From: Clostridium chromiireducens
Lineage (GTDB): Bacteria > Bacillota > Clostridia > Clostridiales > Clostridiaceae
Assembly (NCBI RefSeq): GCF_002029255.1
Contig: NZ_MZGT01000055.1
Coordinates: 1-32,595 of the forward strand
Length of the DNA stretch: 32,595 nucleotides
Direction of reading: 5' to 3'
Every line of letters starts with the position of its first letter. Positions within the stretch are counted from its first letter, which is position 1. The position numbers were made by a program, and so were the translations under genes. The notes beneath the pieces were generated by a model that saw only the letters and a program-made list of their open reading frames with translations, was not told the DNA's origin and did not search any database. Below are positions 1 to 7,465 of the stretch, one piece after another.

Positions 1-333
1 TGCCTTCGGCGACGGAGGTCTTTTGTCATACACAAAATCAAATGATAAATTGTAAAATTAAACATTTTTACTTAATAGTGTAGATTGATTTTTACTTCTA
101 TTTTTTCATAGCTTACTTTACACTATCTTGTAGAATACCTTATAGGATTTTGATAAGTATCATTCAAAATTTATCTTACATTCTACACATCTCTGCATTT
201 CGTTCTTTAAAGAGATCTTTGATTTATCCAACAACTTGTTGTATAGTTGTATTGTAATAATTTTGCGATTCTTCATCAACCAACAATCATGGATAATCTG
301 TCGGTTTTTCCGGGAGCGAAGGAGGAAATTTCT
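1..333. other. Intergenic region upstream of the TetR gene
   Basis: No convincing gene is visible here. The sequence is very AT-rich apart from a short GC-rich start (1-20) that could be the tail of something outside the window. The TetR reading frame stays open back to 247, but that extension has no ribosome site and is not counted as coding. The promoter of the regulator, and any operator it uses on itself, should lie here. I could not pick out a clear operator palindrome. Confidence 0.5.
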
Positions 334-888
334 ATGAACAAGCAACCTGAGATTACTATGCAAACAAGAAAAAATTTAATAGATGCGTTCTGGCAAATAT
401 ACTGTGAAAAGCGAATCGAAAAAATCACAGTAAAAGACATCACAACAAAGGCAGGCTATAACAGAGGAACATTCTATGAATATTTTAAGGATGTTTACGA
501 TATTTTAGAGCAGCTTGAAAACTCAGTTTTACCAAATTTAAGCACGCATCATAAAATAACCATTTTGACAGAACATGAGTTGATGCTGCATTTTAATCAA
601 TTTTCTAAAATATATCAGCAGCGCTGTAATTACTATGGTGTTCTATTGGGAGACAATGGCGATCCCTCATTTCAAGGTAAATTAAAGAACGTCTTTAGAC
701 CTCTACTAAAGCAACTTTTTTCCAATTATAATACGGAAGATGATTTTGTAATTGAATACAAAATCGAATATGTATTATCCGCACTGATAGGGGTTTTTCA
801 TTATGGTTACGGACAAGGGAATAATCCTCCCATAGAAAAAATCGTGCAACTTATATATCGTTTTATGTTTAATGGCGTGATAAAATAA
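334..888 (+). CDS. TetR/AcrR family transcriptional regulator
   Basis: A 184-residue DNA-binding regulator. The N-terminal helix-turn-helix lies at about residues 25-50 (ITVKDITTKAGYNRGTFYEYF), the classic TetR pattern with the Y-x3-F-x-Y-F recognition helix. The rest is a divergent, mostly helical ligand-binding domain resembling those usually annotated as TetR C-terminal domains. I chose ATG 334 because GGAGG at 321-325 sits eight bases upstream; the frame is open back to 247 without any ribosome site. Family members are normally repressors that release DNA on binding a small molecule. Its target is unclear: the next gene converges on it and whatever lies to the left is outside the window. 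Confidence 0.85.
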   Translation: MNKQPEITMQTRKNLIDAFWQIYCEKRIEKITVKDITTKAGYNRGTFYEYFKDVYDILEQLENSVLPNLSTHHKITILTEHELMLHFNQFSKIYQQRCNYYGVLLGDNGDPSFQGKLKNVFRPLLKQLFSNYNTEDDFVIEYKIEYVLSALIGVFHYGYGQGNNPPIEKIVQLIYRFMFNGVIK

Positions 889-919
889 CAACCCCAACCT
901 TATATTCAGGGGTTGTTAT
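885..919. terminator. Bidirectional terminator between the TetR gene and the phosphoesterase gene
   Basis: Stem ATAACAACCCC (885-895) pairs with GGGGTTGTTAT (909-919), an 11-bp perfect stem overlapping the TetR stop codon. T-rich sequence follows on both strands, so it can serve both convergent genes. Confidence 0.8.
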
Positions 920-968
920 TTATGTTATGGGTTATTGCAGTGGAATCTTCCAAAGGAAGCAACGTGAA

Positions 969-1874
969 TCACAATCTCAATTCTTTATCTCCTTCTCTTC
1001 TTAACCATGTTTTAAAATCTGCTGGATTTGACTCATTAATCAGGAAAACTCTTGCCCCTCTTGGAATATCATCCTCTCCATAGCCTCCATATCCGGTATA
1101 TCCCGCATAGCCAAGCTTAATTCCTTTTAATTCTGCACAATAGTTATTTAGATGATCGTGACCTACAAATACACCCTTAACATCACCTGTATTAACTAAC
1201 TTATTAAAGAAACCCAAGTTTGTTTTAGCACAGCATTCATCTTCATGTCTTTCCCCGTCTATTAATCCAGTCTCCCATGCTTCTTTGAATTTCTTCAATG
1301 GTATATGAAAAAACATAATCGCTGGTATTATACTTTTGTATTTCTTTTTTAATTTTAATGCGGTTCTTTTATACCAGCATGCTTGCGTAAGTTTTATCCA
1401 GTCATATCCACCTATAAACGTTGGTGCATATTTTCCTGAATCCAGCATATAGACATTGAATTTAGGTATATTCTCTTTTGAACCTTGTATTAAAAAATTA
1501 TAATTTCCAATTCTATCAAAAGTCTTATACCCTATTTCACTAATATTACAATCGAAAGCCATATATAATTTCATCATTTCCTCTTTAGACATAACTTTAT
1601 GTTCATCGTCATGATTTCCAAAAATTATAGCCCAAGGAATTTTTCTTCCTTCCATCGGCTCTGCTATGTGGCTGATTGCCTTACTTATATCCCCTACGCT
1701 CTGACATTTACCATCAATGCTATCTCCAGATAAAACAACAAGGTTAGGCTTCTCATATTGTAATATCTTGTTCATAAGATCTATACCCTTATCACTGTTT
1801 GGACCTTCATGTAAATCTGTAAATTGAACAATTTTAAAGTTTCCATTTGCATCAAATTTAAGACCAGCTTTCAT
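969..1874 (-). CDS. Calcineurin-like metallophosphoesterase
   Basis: A 301-residue metal-dependent phosphoesterase. The ordered metal-binding motifs of the calcineurin superfamily are present: D-x-H at residues 20-22, GD with D51, GNHDD at 86-90, FFHIP in the middle, and GHDH near the C-terminus. The layout resembles the Dcr2/purple-acid-phosphatase-like branch, usually annotated simply as metallophosphoesterase. There is no signal peptide, so it is probably cytoplasmic. The frame could start at TTG 1880, but AAGGAG at 1882-1887 is spaced for ATG 1874, which I use. It faces the TetR gene and shares its terminator. The substrate cannot be inferred from sequence. Confidence 0.85.
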   Translation of the reverse strand: MKAGLKFDANGNFKIVQFTDLHEGPNSDKGIDLMNKILQYEKPNLVVLSGDSIDGKCQSVGDISKAISHIAEPMEGRKIPWAIIFGNHDDEHKVMSKEEMMKLYMAFDCNISEIGYKTFDRIGNYNFLIQGSKENIPKFNVYMLDSGKYAPTFIGGYDWIKLTQACWYKRTALKLKKKYKSIIPAIMFFHIPLKKFKEAWETGLIDGERHEDECCAKTNLGFFNKLVNTGDVKGVFVGHDHLNNYCAELKGIKLGYAGYTGYGGYGEDDIPRGARVFLINESNPADFKTWLRREGDKELRL

Positions 1875-2168
1875 AAACAAACTCCTTATAATTATAACAA
1901 TTATATTGTATGAAACACCTGCCTTGTTGCTACTCTCTAACTTATGTATATTCGACTAAATTGAATACGTGTTTATTTCATAGGGATATAGAAGGCTTGC
2001 TGATACCTTACATATTTTTCTAAATAACTTATACAGAAATATAGGTATTTCTTCGGTAGCCTCATACTTAGTTTGGATAAACAACATCATACTTTGGAGT
2101 ATATAATATACCTTTTCTTTCGAAGAGTTATCACATAAGTCTAAGTTTAGTTTGATTATCTATACATA
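1875..2168. other. Intergenic region with a decayed repeat copy
   Basis: No coding sequence is supported. The left part must hold the phosphoesterase promoter. The right part contains a fragment of the long inverted-repeat family described at 23905-24202 (see 2110-2157). The sequence from about 1930 may be the degraded opposite arm, but its match is weak. Confidence 0.5.
2110..2157. repeat. Fragment of long inverted-repeat element (end piece)
   Basis: CTTTCGAAGAGTTATCACAT here corresponds to CTTTCGGCGAGCTATCGCAT at the right end of the full copy ending at 24202. Both are followed by TAA/TAAG and CTAAG. This is a terminal piece of the family, partly degraded, lying just beyond the 3' end of the amt gene. 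Confidence 0.6.
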
Positions 2169-2196
2169 AAGGGCCAAGCACTTGTGCTTGACCCTT
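2169..2196 (-). terminator. Terminator of the amt gene
   Basis: AAGGGCCAAGCAC pairs with GTGCTTGACCCTT with a single C/A mismatch and a tight loop. It lies 17 bases past the amt stop codon. The U-tract on the minus strand is poor, but the stem is long and GC-rich for this genome. Confidence 0.7.
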
Positions 2197-2212
2197 AAAT
2201 TTATAAACATTA

Positions 2213-3445
2213 TTACATATTTAATCCCGAATAAGCTTCTTCCCCATGTAAAGAGAGATCTAATCCTTCTGATTCTTGCTGTGAAGTAGCTCTTAAATTC
2301 ATAAAGAGACTCATAACCTTAAGAATTACTAAAGTTGCAACAGCAGCATATAAAGCTGTCGCACCAGTTGATATTAAGTGAGCCTTTAAAAGAGCAAAGT
2401 TACCGTATATTGCCCCGTCTGCACCTGCTGGATTAATTGCTTTTGATGCAAAAATAGCTGTAGCTATGGATCCCCAAATACCTGCAACACCATGGCATCC
2501 AAATGCATCTAAAGCATCGTCATATCCTAACTTTCTCTTTAATACTGCTATTGCAAAGAAACTTAACGCTCCCCCAACTAATCCAATAAATACAGCCGAA
2601 ATAGGGGCTACATAACCTGCACCTTGAGTTATTGCAACAAGTCCTGCTATGGCTCCACTGATTGTTCCTAAAGCAGTAGGTTTTTTGTAAAGTAACCATT
2701 CGCAAGCTACCCAAGCTACTGCTCCTGCAGCTGCTGAAGTATTTGTAGTGAAAAATGCATTAATCGCTACATAATTTACAGCAAGAGCGCTACCTGCATT
2801 AAATCCAAACCATCCGAACCATAAAAGTCCGCCTCCAAGTATTGCCATAGGTATATGGTGTGGTTCTGGAACTGCTTTTTTTCTTTTACCAACGAAGATT
2901 GCAGCAACAAGTCCTGAAATACCTGAATTTATCTCAACAGGATGTCCACCTGCAAAATCAAGCACTCCTAAATTCTTTAACCATCCATTAGTTCCCCATA
3001 CCCAGTGAGCTATAGGTGAATAAACAAGTGTACTCCATAAAATAATCAATATTATAAAAGCTGGAAAGTTCATACGTTCAGCAACAGAACCTGAAATAAC
3101 AGCTGCCGTAATTGCAGCAAACATTAATTGAAATACTACAAATTCTAAATGAGGAATTGTACCTGCATAATCTGCATTAGGAGCTATCCCTACATTTCGT
3201 AAAAAGCTCCAATCAAGTCCACCTATTACACCATTAATATCTGGCCCAAACGCTAAAGTATAGCCAATAAAAATCCATTGTATAGATATAACGATAAGTG
3301 CTGCATAGCTATGTACTGTAATACTTAAAACATTTTTACTTCTTACCATTCCTCCATAAAATAGAGCTAAACCTGGTACCATTAGCATTACTAACGCAGC
3401 GCAAATAATTACAAATCCCATATCTGCACCATTAAACATTTCCAT
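2213..3445 (-). CDS. amt: Ammonium transporter of the Amt/Mep/Rh family, Glu variant of twin-His
   Basis: A 410-residue integral membrane ammonium channel or transporter with about 11 hydrophobic segments. The N-terminal MVPGLALFYGGMVR and AERMNFPAF motifs are typical of the family. The signature at 163-175 reads DFAGGHPVEINSG. By spacing from Asp163, Glu171 occupies the place of the first twin histidine (His168 in E. coli AmtB); the second, His318 in FGCHGVAGIWG, is kept. The same replacement is known in fungal Mep1/Mep3-type transporters and is associated there with altered transport behaviour. ATG 3445 follows GGAGG at 3455-3459. No PII (glnK) gene is adjacent, unlike many bacterial amtB loci. 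A promoter and a hairpin with a U-tract lie in the leader (see 3515-3590 and 3630-3658). Confidence 0.95.
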   Translation of the reverse strand: MEMFNGADMGFVIICAALVMLMVPGLALFYGGMVRSKNVLSITVHSYAALIVISIQWIFIGYTLAFGPDINGVIGGLDWSFLRNVGIAPNADYAGTIPHLEFVVFQLMFAAITAAVISGSVAERMNFPAFIILIILWSTLVYSPIAHWVWGTNGWLKNLGVLDFAGGHPVEINSGISGLVAAIFVGKRKKAVPEPHHIPMAILGGGLLWFGWFGFNAGSALAVNYVAINAFFTTNTSAAAGAVAWVACEWLLYKKPTALGTISGAIAGLVAITQGAGYVAPISAVFIGLVGGALSFFAIAVLKRKLGYDDALDAFGCHGVAGIWGSIATAIFASKAINPAGADGAIYGNFALLKAHLISTGATALYAAVATLVILKVMSLFMNLRATSQQESEGLDLSLHGEEAYSGLNM

Positions 3446-3514
3446 CTTTTTATTCCTCCTTGAATAATTATTAAATTGTTAACTTTTAATTATGTTTTAA
3501 AATCATTGTTTAAT

Positions 3515-3590
3515 AAAAAAAACGTCTCCACTTCAAAAAGGTATCTCTATCATCAGACATATCTTTCTTTTTGAAATGAAAACGCCATTG
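3515..3590 (-). promoter_or_regulatory. Putative attenuator hairpin in the amt leader
   Basis: Read on the minus strand, GCGTTTTCATTTCAAAAAG (3585-3567) pairs along its whole 19-base length with CTTTTTGAAGTGGAGACGT (3540-3522). Eight T's follow (3522-3515). Five of the pairs are G.U and would be A-C mismatches in RNA from the other strand, so the stem fits only amt-sense RNA. The 26-base loop (3566-3541) contains CTGATGAT. The structure lies after the predicted promoter and about 70 bases before the amt ATG, which is the position of a conditional terminator. The ligand or antiterminator is unknown. Confidence 0.6.
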
Positions 3591-3629
3591 TTTTCTAAAA
3601 TTTAATTCAATTTTTATTTTACTTTTATA

Positions 3630-3658
3630 AGTTTACCTTGCTACCTTTTACATGTCAA
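3630..3658 (-). promoter_or_regulatory. Probable sigma-A promoter of amt
   Basis: On the minus strand, a perfect TTGACA (3658-3653) is followed by a 17-base spacer and TAAACT (3635-3630, four of six matches to the -10 consensus). Transcription would start near 3623, giving a leader of about 180 bases that includes the hairpin at 3522-3585. Confidence 0.55.
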
Positions 3659-3742
3659 TATAAAACGAAAAAAATTTTTAACACTTTTCTTTTTATGAAT
3701 ATTCTTTTTCATTATATTCATAAAAAAATAAACTGCAAATAA

Positions 3743-3778
3743 AAACACTCTTATCTCATTAAAGAAATAAGAGCATTT
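3743..3778 (-). terminator. Terminator of the gene at 3836-4702
   Basis: On the minus strand, AAATGCTCTTAT pairs with ATAAGAGTGTTT (12 bp including two G.U pairs), followed by TTATTT. It lies about 60 bases past the stop codon. Because it already ends this gene, the second hairpin at 3522-3585 most likely belongs to amt. Confidence 0.7.
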
Positions 3779-3835
3779 CAATATAGTTCTGCTATAGGAA
3801 AATAACCATGTCATATTGATGATCAACACAACACA

Positions 3836-4702
3836 TTATCCCCTATTCCCTCCTGAAAATCCTTTTCCAGGGTTAATATCTAACACAACACGTTCAGGTT
3901 TTACAATTGAAACTTCATGTCTGCATTTCCATATGTTGTCTTCAGTAATTCCTTCTACTGTATTCAAATTATCAGCTGCATCCTGATTATCAAAAATATA
4001 GTATCCGTAAGAATATAGCAAATTTGAAATTTGATCAGGATCTAAGTTTTTGAAATGACATTGTAAATCACACAAACCTACCGCTGATAGCCCTAATGTA
4101 TCCATGATATACTCATCTTTCATTCCCTGAGCCTTAAACAATCTTACATTTAATATGCCTAGCAAAAGATCATAATCATCATTTGATGGATTATTTTCTA
4201 AGTAATCCTCCCTGCTTATGAATTGCTCTGTTAGATGAAAATGAATTCCCTCACATGGCATTAATTCAACAATAGCATAAAGTGCTTTTTGAAAAAGTTC
4301 TATTCTTTTTGTATACTCTAAGCCAATAGCCATTACATCAGTTACTAAAACTCTATATTTACATTCCTCAATTGCTTCTTTATTATTAAAATTCAATGAT
4401 TGACCTAATGAATTTCTCAATTTTTCTTCATCTGGTTTATCATAAATCACACTGATTATTATTGAAACTGGAGCACTTATATTTTTGTACTCTAACACAT
4501 AATCATTAAACGCAAATGTAGTATTGTTATCTTGCTTTGCCACAAGTTCCACATTACTACAATATTTATTTATATTTGCTAATAATTCCTTTTCAAATAT
4601 AATTGGATTTTCTTTCATATAAAGTTCTACACTATATGTCTCTGCAAAGACATCAGGACCATTCACTAATTTTTCTTTATTTTTTTCTGTATATTTCTTC
4701 AT
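3836..4702 (-). CDS. Uncharacterised protein, possibly DUF4261 family
   Basis: A 288-residue soluble, acidic protein with no signal peptide or membrane segment. The overall look suggests the DUF4261 family. I see an N-terminal alpha/beta part with an LEYKNISAPVSIIIS stretch. In the middle, ELMPCEGIHFHLTEQFISREDYLENN resembles the conserved region of that family. The C-terminal half carries DLLLGILNVRLFKAQG and ends in a glycine-rich tail (GKGFSGGNRG). No catalytic motif is evident and the family has no established function. ATG 4702 follows GGGGGAG. The gene has its own terminator on one side, and the oxidoreductase gene upstream is also terminated before it, so it looks monocistronic. The family assignment is from memory of its motifs. 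Confidence 0.55.
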   Translation of the reverse strand: MKKYTEKNKEKLVNGPDVFAETYSVELYMKENPIIFEKELLANINKYCSNVELVAKQDNNTTFAFNDYVLEYKNISAPVSIIISVIYDKPDEEKLRNSLGQSLNFNNKEAIEECKYRVLVTDVMAIGLEYTKRIELFQKALYAIVELMPCEGIHFHLTEQFISREDYLENNPSNDDYDLLLGILNVRLFKAQGMKDEYIMDTLGLSAVGLCDLQCHFKNLDPDQISNLLYSYGYYIFDNQDAADNLNTVEGITEDNIWKCRHEVSIVKPERVVLDINPGKGFSGGNRG

Positions 4703-4783
4703 TTATGACTCCCCCTATTTTTTACTTCGTAATATATTTTTTATTTGAAATTTTAGGAAATAAATTTATTTCACCGCTAATAT

Positions 4784-4823
4784 AAAAAAGCCGCCTCAAA
4801 ACATAAAATTTTGAGACAGCTTT
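4784..4823 (-). terminator. Terminator of the Rieske oxidoreductase gene
   Basis: On the minus strand, AAAGCTGTCTCAAAA pairs with TTTTGAGGCGGCTTT (two interruptions), followed by TTTTTTATATT. It lies about 115 bases past the stop codon at 4937. Confidence 0.7.
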
Positions 4824-4902
4824 GTCTATTAAATATTGAATTAATTATAGCACAACATTTAATAATATGGTAGATATAAATTTTTCTTTAGAACATAAAC
4901 AG

Positions 4903-4928
4903 CATATAACTTAAATTTAAGTTATATG
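4903..4928. repeat. Perfect 26-bp palindrome
   Basis: CATATAACTTAAA is followed directly by its exact reverse complement, TTTAAGTTATATG, eight bases past the oxidoreductase stop codon. It has no U-tract, so it is a weak terminator candidate. It could be a protein-binding palindrome or a 3'-end stabilising hairpin. Confidence 0.6.
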
Positions 4929-4936
4929 TTTAACCC

Positions 4937-6376
4937 TTACATTTTATTGAGACATTTAGTTGTAGGGCCTTCTATCCATTTTCCTTCATAGTCATATCTT
5001 GATCCATGACAAGGACAATCCCAGGTTAATTCATCAGCATTCCAGTGAACTTCACAACCTAAATGAGCGCACTTTGTATATACAGTATGCACCTTGCCAT
5101 CATTATCTTTGTATACTCCTACCTTTTCACCTTTATATTCTATTATTCCGCCATGTCCATTTTCAATATTTCCTAAATGTTCTTCTGGAATATTTATTCT
5201 TTGAGCAATAAAATTCTTCACAGTTTTTACTATATCATTAGCTGCATTTTTCATTGATGCTGACAGATCAAATCGTTTTGGTGAAAAGATTTCTGAAAAA
5301 TCATTTTTATTTCCTAGAATCATATCGCTTATTATCATTGCTGATACCATGGAACTTGTCATTCCCCATTTATTAAATCCTGTTGCTACATAAACATTTG
5401 GCATTTTACTTGAATAATGTCCTATGTACGGAATATTATCTAAAGTGATGCAATCCTGAGCTGACCAGTGATATCTTTCCACTGAATTTGGGTAATATTT
5501 TTTTGCTGCTTCCCTTAATTTTTCGTATGCTAGCCCCTCTTCATTTTCACCTGCTCTTTGTGATACTCCGCCAAATAACAATAAATTCTCATAATTTCTA
5601 AAAGAATATGTACCTTGATTATTACCTATATACATCCCACCTACATCTTGAGCATTTTCTAATGCTAAAACATAGGATCTTTCTTGATGCATTCTCATGA
5701 AATAATACCCTGGGGTGTTTAAAAATGGATAGTGAGTTGTTACTACTATGTGATTTGCTTTTATTTCCCCATTTTCAGTAATTACTAAATTATCTTTAAT
5801 ATCTTTTGCTGTGGTATTTTCATAAATAGTCAATTTTTCAGATATAGGCTTTAAGAATTTTAATGGATTAAATTGAGCCTGATCTTTGAACTTTAGCGCT
5901 GCTTTAACCTCAATTGGAAGATTCACTTCGCTTAACATTTCTGCATCTATTCCTAACTTTTTGACAGCCTCATACTCATCTTCTAACTCTTCTATCTTAT
6001 TCAATGTATATACATAAGCGTCCTTTCCTTCAAAGTTACACTCTATCTTTTCTTCATCAATTATTTCCCTATACCTTTGAATTGCAAGTTCATTTGCCTT
6101 AGCATATTGCCTTGCTTTTCCCTCTCCAAATTCCTTTATTAGCTTGTTGTAAATTATATCATGCTGTGAAGTTATCTTAGCTGTTGTGTTCTTTGTAATC
6201 CCGCTGCAGATACTTCTAGCTTCAATAATTACTACATCTCTTCCGCTTTTATTTAACATATACCCTGTTAATAGCCCTGCTATCCCTGCCCCTATAATAA
6301 TAACATCACATTCTATATTCTTATTTAAAGACTCTCTTCTTCTAAAATTAATATTATTAATCCAAACACTTTCCAT
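4937..6376 (-). CDS. FAD-dependent oxidoreductase with C-terminal Rieske [2Fe-2S] domain (YhfW-like)
   Basis: A 479-residue fusion protein. Residues 23-55 form the FAD-binding Rossmann motif (GAGIAG at 29-34, ending IIEA). The middle is a DAO-type oxidoreductase fold with a second FAD contact near VATGFNKWGMTSS (330-342). The C-terminal 70 residues are a Rieske domain with cluster ligands C436-x-H438 and C454-x2-H457. Cys441 and Cys456 are placed for the disulfide typical of high-potential Rieske proteins. Bacillus subtilis YhfW has the same architecture; its substrate is not firmly known. The frame opens at GTG 6385, but that GTG is part of the GAGGTG ribosome site of ATG 6376, which I take as the start. 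It appears to be a single-gene unit. Confidence 0.85.
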   Translation of the reverse strand: MESVWINNINFRRRESLNKNIECDVIIIGAGIAGLLTGYMLNKSGRDVVIIEARSICSGITKNTTAKITSQHDIIYNKLIKEFGEGKARQYAKANELAIQRYREIIDEEKIECNFEGKDAYVYTLNKIEELEDEYEAVKKLGIDAEMLSEVNLPIEVKAALKFKDQAQFNPLKFLKPISEKLTIYENTTAKDIKDNLVITENGEIKANHIVVTTHYPFLNTPGYYFMRMHQERSYVLALENAQDVGGMYIGNNQGTYSFRNYENLLLFGGVSQRAGENEEGLAYEKLREAAKKYYPNSVERYHWSAQDCITLDNIPYIGHYSSKMPNVYVATGFNKWGMTSSMVSAMIISDMILGNKNDFSEIFSPKRFDLSASMKNAANDIVKTVKNFIAQRINIPEEHLGNIENGHGGIIEYKGEKVGVYKDNDGKVHTVYTKCAHLGCEVHWNADELTWDCPCHGSRYDYEGKWIEGPTTKCLNKM

Positions 6377-6541
6377 AAAATTCACCTCAAGATTATTATT
6401 CCATTTCTTTTATAATCTACACATACTTATAAAAAAATCTAAAGCTGAATTTTGAAGCCTTACTTGGTATAGATCCTTCACAGATAATTTCGTAAATTCA
6501 TAACATGGATAGTATCATTAAAATTATATAAGGAGAATTTA

Positions 6542-7432
6542 ATGACTTTAGAATTAAGAAATAAAATTGACTTTGATAAACTTCCAAAGAGATTTCCACC
6601 CCAGCATCAAGACCGGCAGCCTGGAATTGAGGAATTAATGGACCCACCCCCTATATTTGATAATCCTAATTATAAGGGTAGTGATAAATTAAGAAATAAA
6701 GTTGCATTAATTACAGGTGGTGACAGCGGAATTGGAAGAGCCACTGCGATTGCTTTTGCAAAAGAGGGGGCGGATGTTGCTATTTCTTATTTATATGAGC
6801 ACCAAGATGCTATGAAAACTAAGAGATATGTTGAAAAGTACGGAGGACAATGTTTATTAATGCCTGGAGACATATCCAATAAAAACTTCTGCTCAAAACT
6901 AGTTGAGTGTACAATCGATAAATTAGGCGGCATAGATATATTAATAAATAATGCCGGCGTTCAATTTCCCCAGGATAGTATCGAGAAAATATCTGATTGT
7001 CAATTAAAAACAACATATTCAATTAATATATTTCCTATGTTTTATCTCACACAAGCTGCACTCCCTCACATGAAAAGAGGCAGCACCATTGTAAATACTG
7101 CCTCAGTTACTGCCTATGAAGGCCATAAGACATTAATTGATTATTCTTCAACTAAAGGAGCAATCGTAACCTTCACCCGTTCTTTATCCAAATCCTTAGT
7201 CGACAGAGGAATTAGGGTTAATGCCGTAGCTCCAGGCCCAATTTGGACTCCTCTTATAGTATCTAGCTTTTCCGCAGAGGAAGTTGCCAAATTCGGATCT
7301 GACGTCCCTATGAAAAGAGCTGGTCAGCCATTTGAGCTTGCTCCTGCATATGTTTATTTAGCTTCAGAAGATTCATCCTACGTCACTGGACAAGTGCTTC
7401 ATGTAAATGGTGGGACTATGGTAAGCAGCTAA
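6542..7432 (+). CDS. Short-chain dehydrogenase/reductase with N-terminal extension
   Basis: A 296-residue NAD(P)-dependent oxidoreductase. The first 50 residues are a proline-rich extension (KRFPPQHQDRQPGIE) typical of the bacterial subgroup often linked to general stress in Bacillus (YhdF/YhxC type). The Rossmann motif TGGDSGIG is at 58-65, NNAG at 136-139, and the catalytic set is Ser188, Tyr201 and Lys205 (YSSTK). The end, GQVLHVNGGTMVSS, is characteristic of classical SDRs. AAGGAG lies eight bases before ATG 6542. Its substrate is unknown. It converges on topB and shares a terminator with it. Confidence 0.9.
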   Translation: MTLELRNKIDFDKLPKRFPPQHQDRQPGIEELMDPPPIFDNPNYKGSDKLRNKVALITGGDSGIGRATAIAFAKEGADVAISYLYEHQDAMKTKRYVEKYGGQCLLMPGDISNKNFCSKLVECTIDKLGGIDILINNAGVQFPQDSIEKISDCQLKTTYSINIFPMFYLTQAALPHMKRGSTIVNTASVTAYEGHKTLIDYSSTKGAIVTFTRSLSKSLVDRGIRVNAVAPGPIWTPLIVSSFSAEEVAKFGSDVPMKRAGQPFELAPAYVYLASEDSSYVTGQVLHVNGGTMVSS

Positions 7433-7438
7433 AAAATA

Positions 7439-7465
7439 AACAGGTAATCATTTCGATTACCTGTT
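7439..7465. terminator. Bidirectional terminator overlapping the topB stop codon
   Basis: AACAGGTAATC (7439-7449) pairs with GATTACCTGTT (7455-7465), an 11-bp perfect stem with a 5-base loop. The topB stop codon (7457-7459) lies inside the right arm. T-rich sequence follows on the minus strand (TTATTTTTTAG); the U-tract on the plus strand is weaker. Confidence 0.85.

Noticed and set aside
3541..3566. CTGATGA in the amt leader loop as a hammerhead ribozyme core
   Set aside because: The required GAAA segment and flanking stems of a hammerhead are not present.
3641..3829. 62-residue minus-strand open frame between amt and the gene at 3836
   Set aside because: It spans the predicted terminator and upstream promoter region; its composition is low-complexity and there is no usable start.
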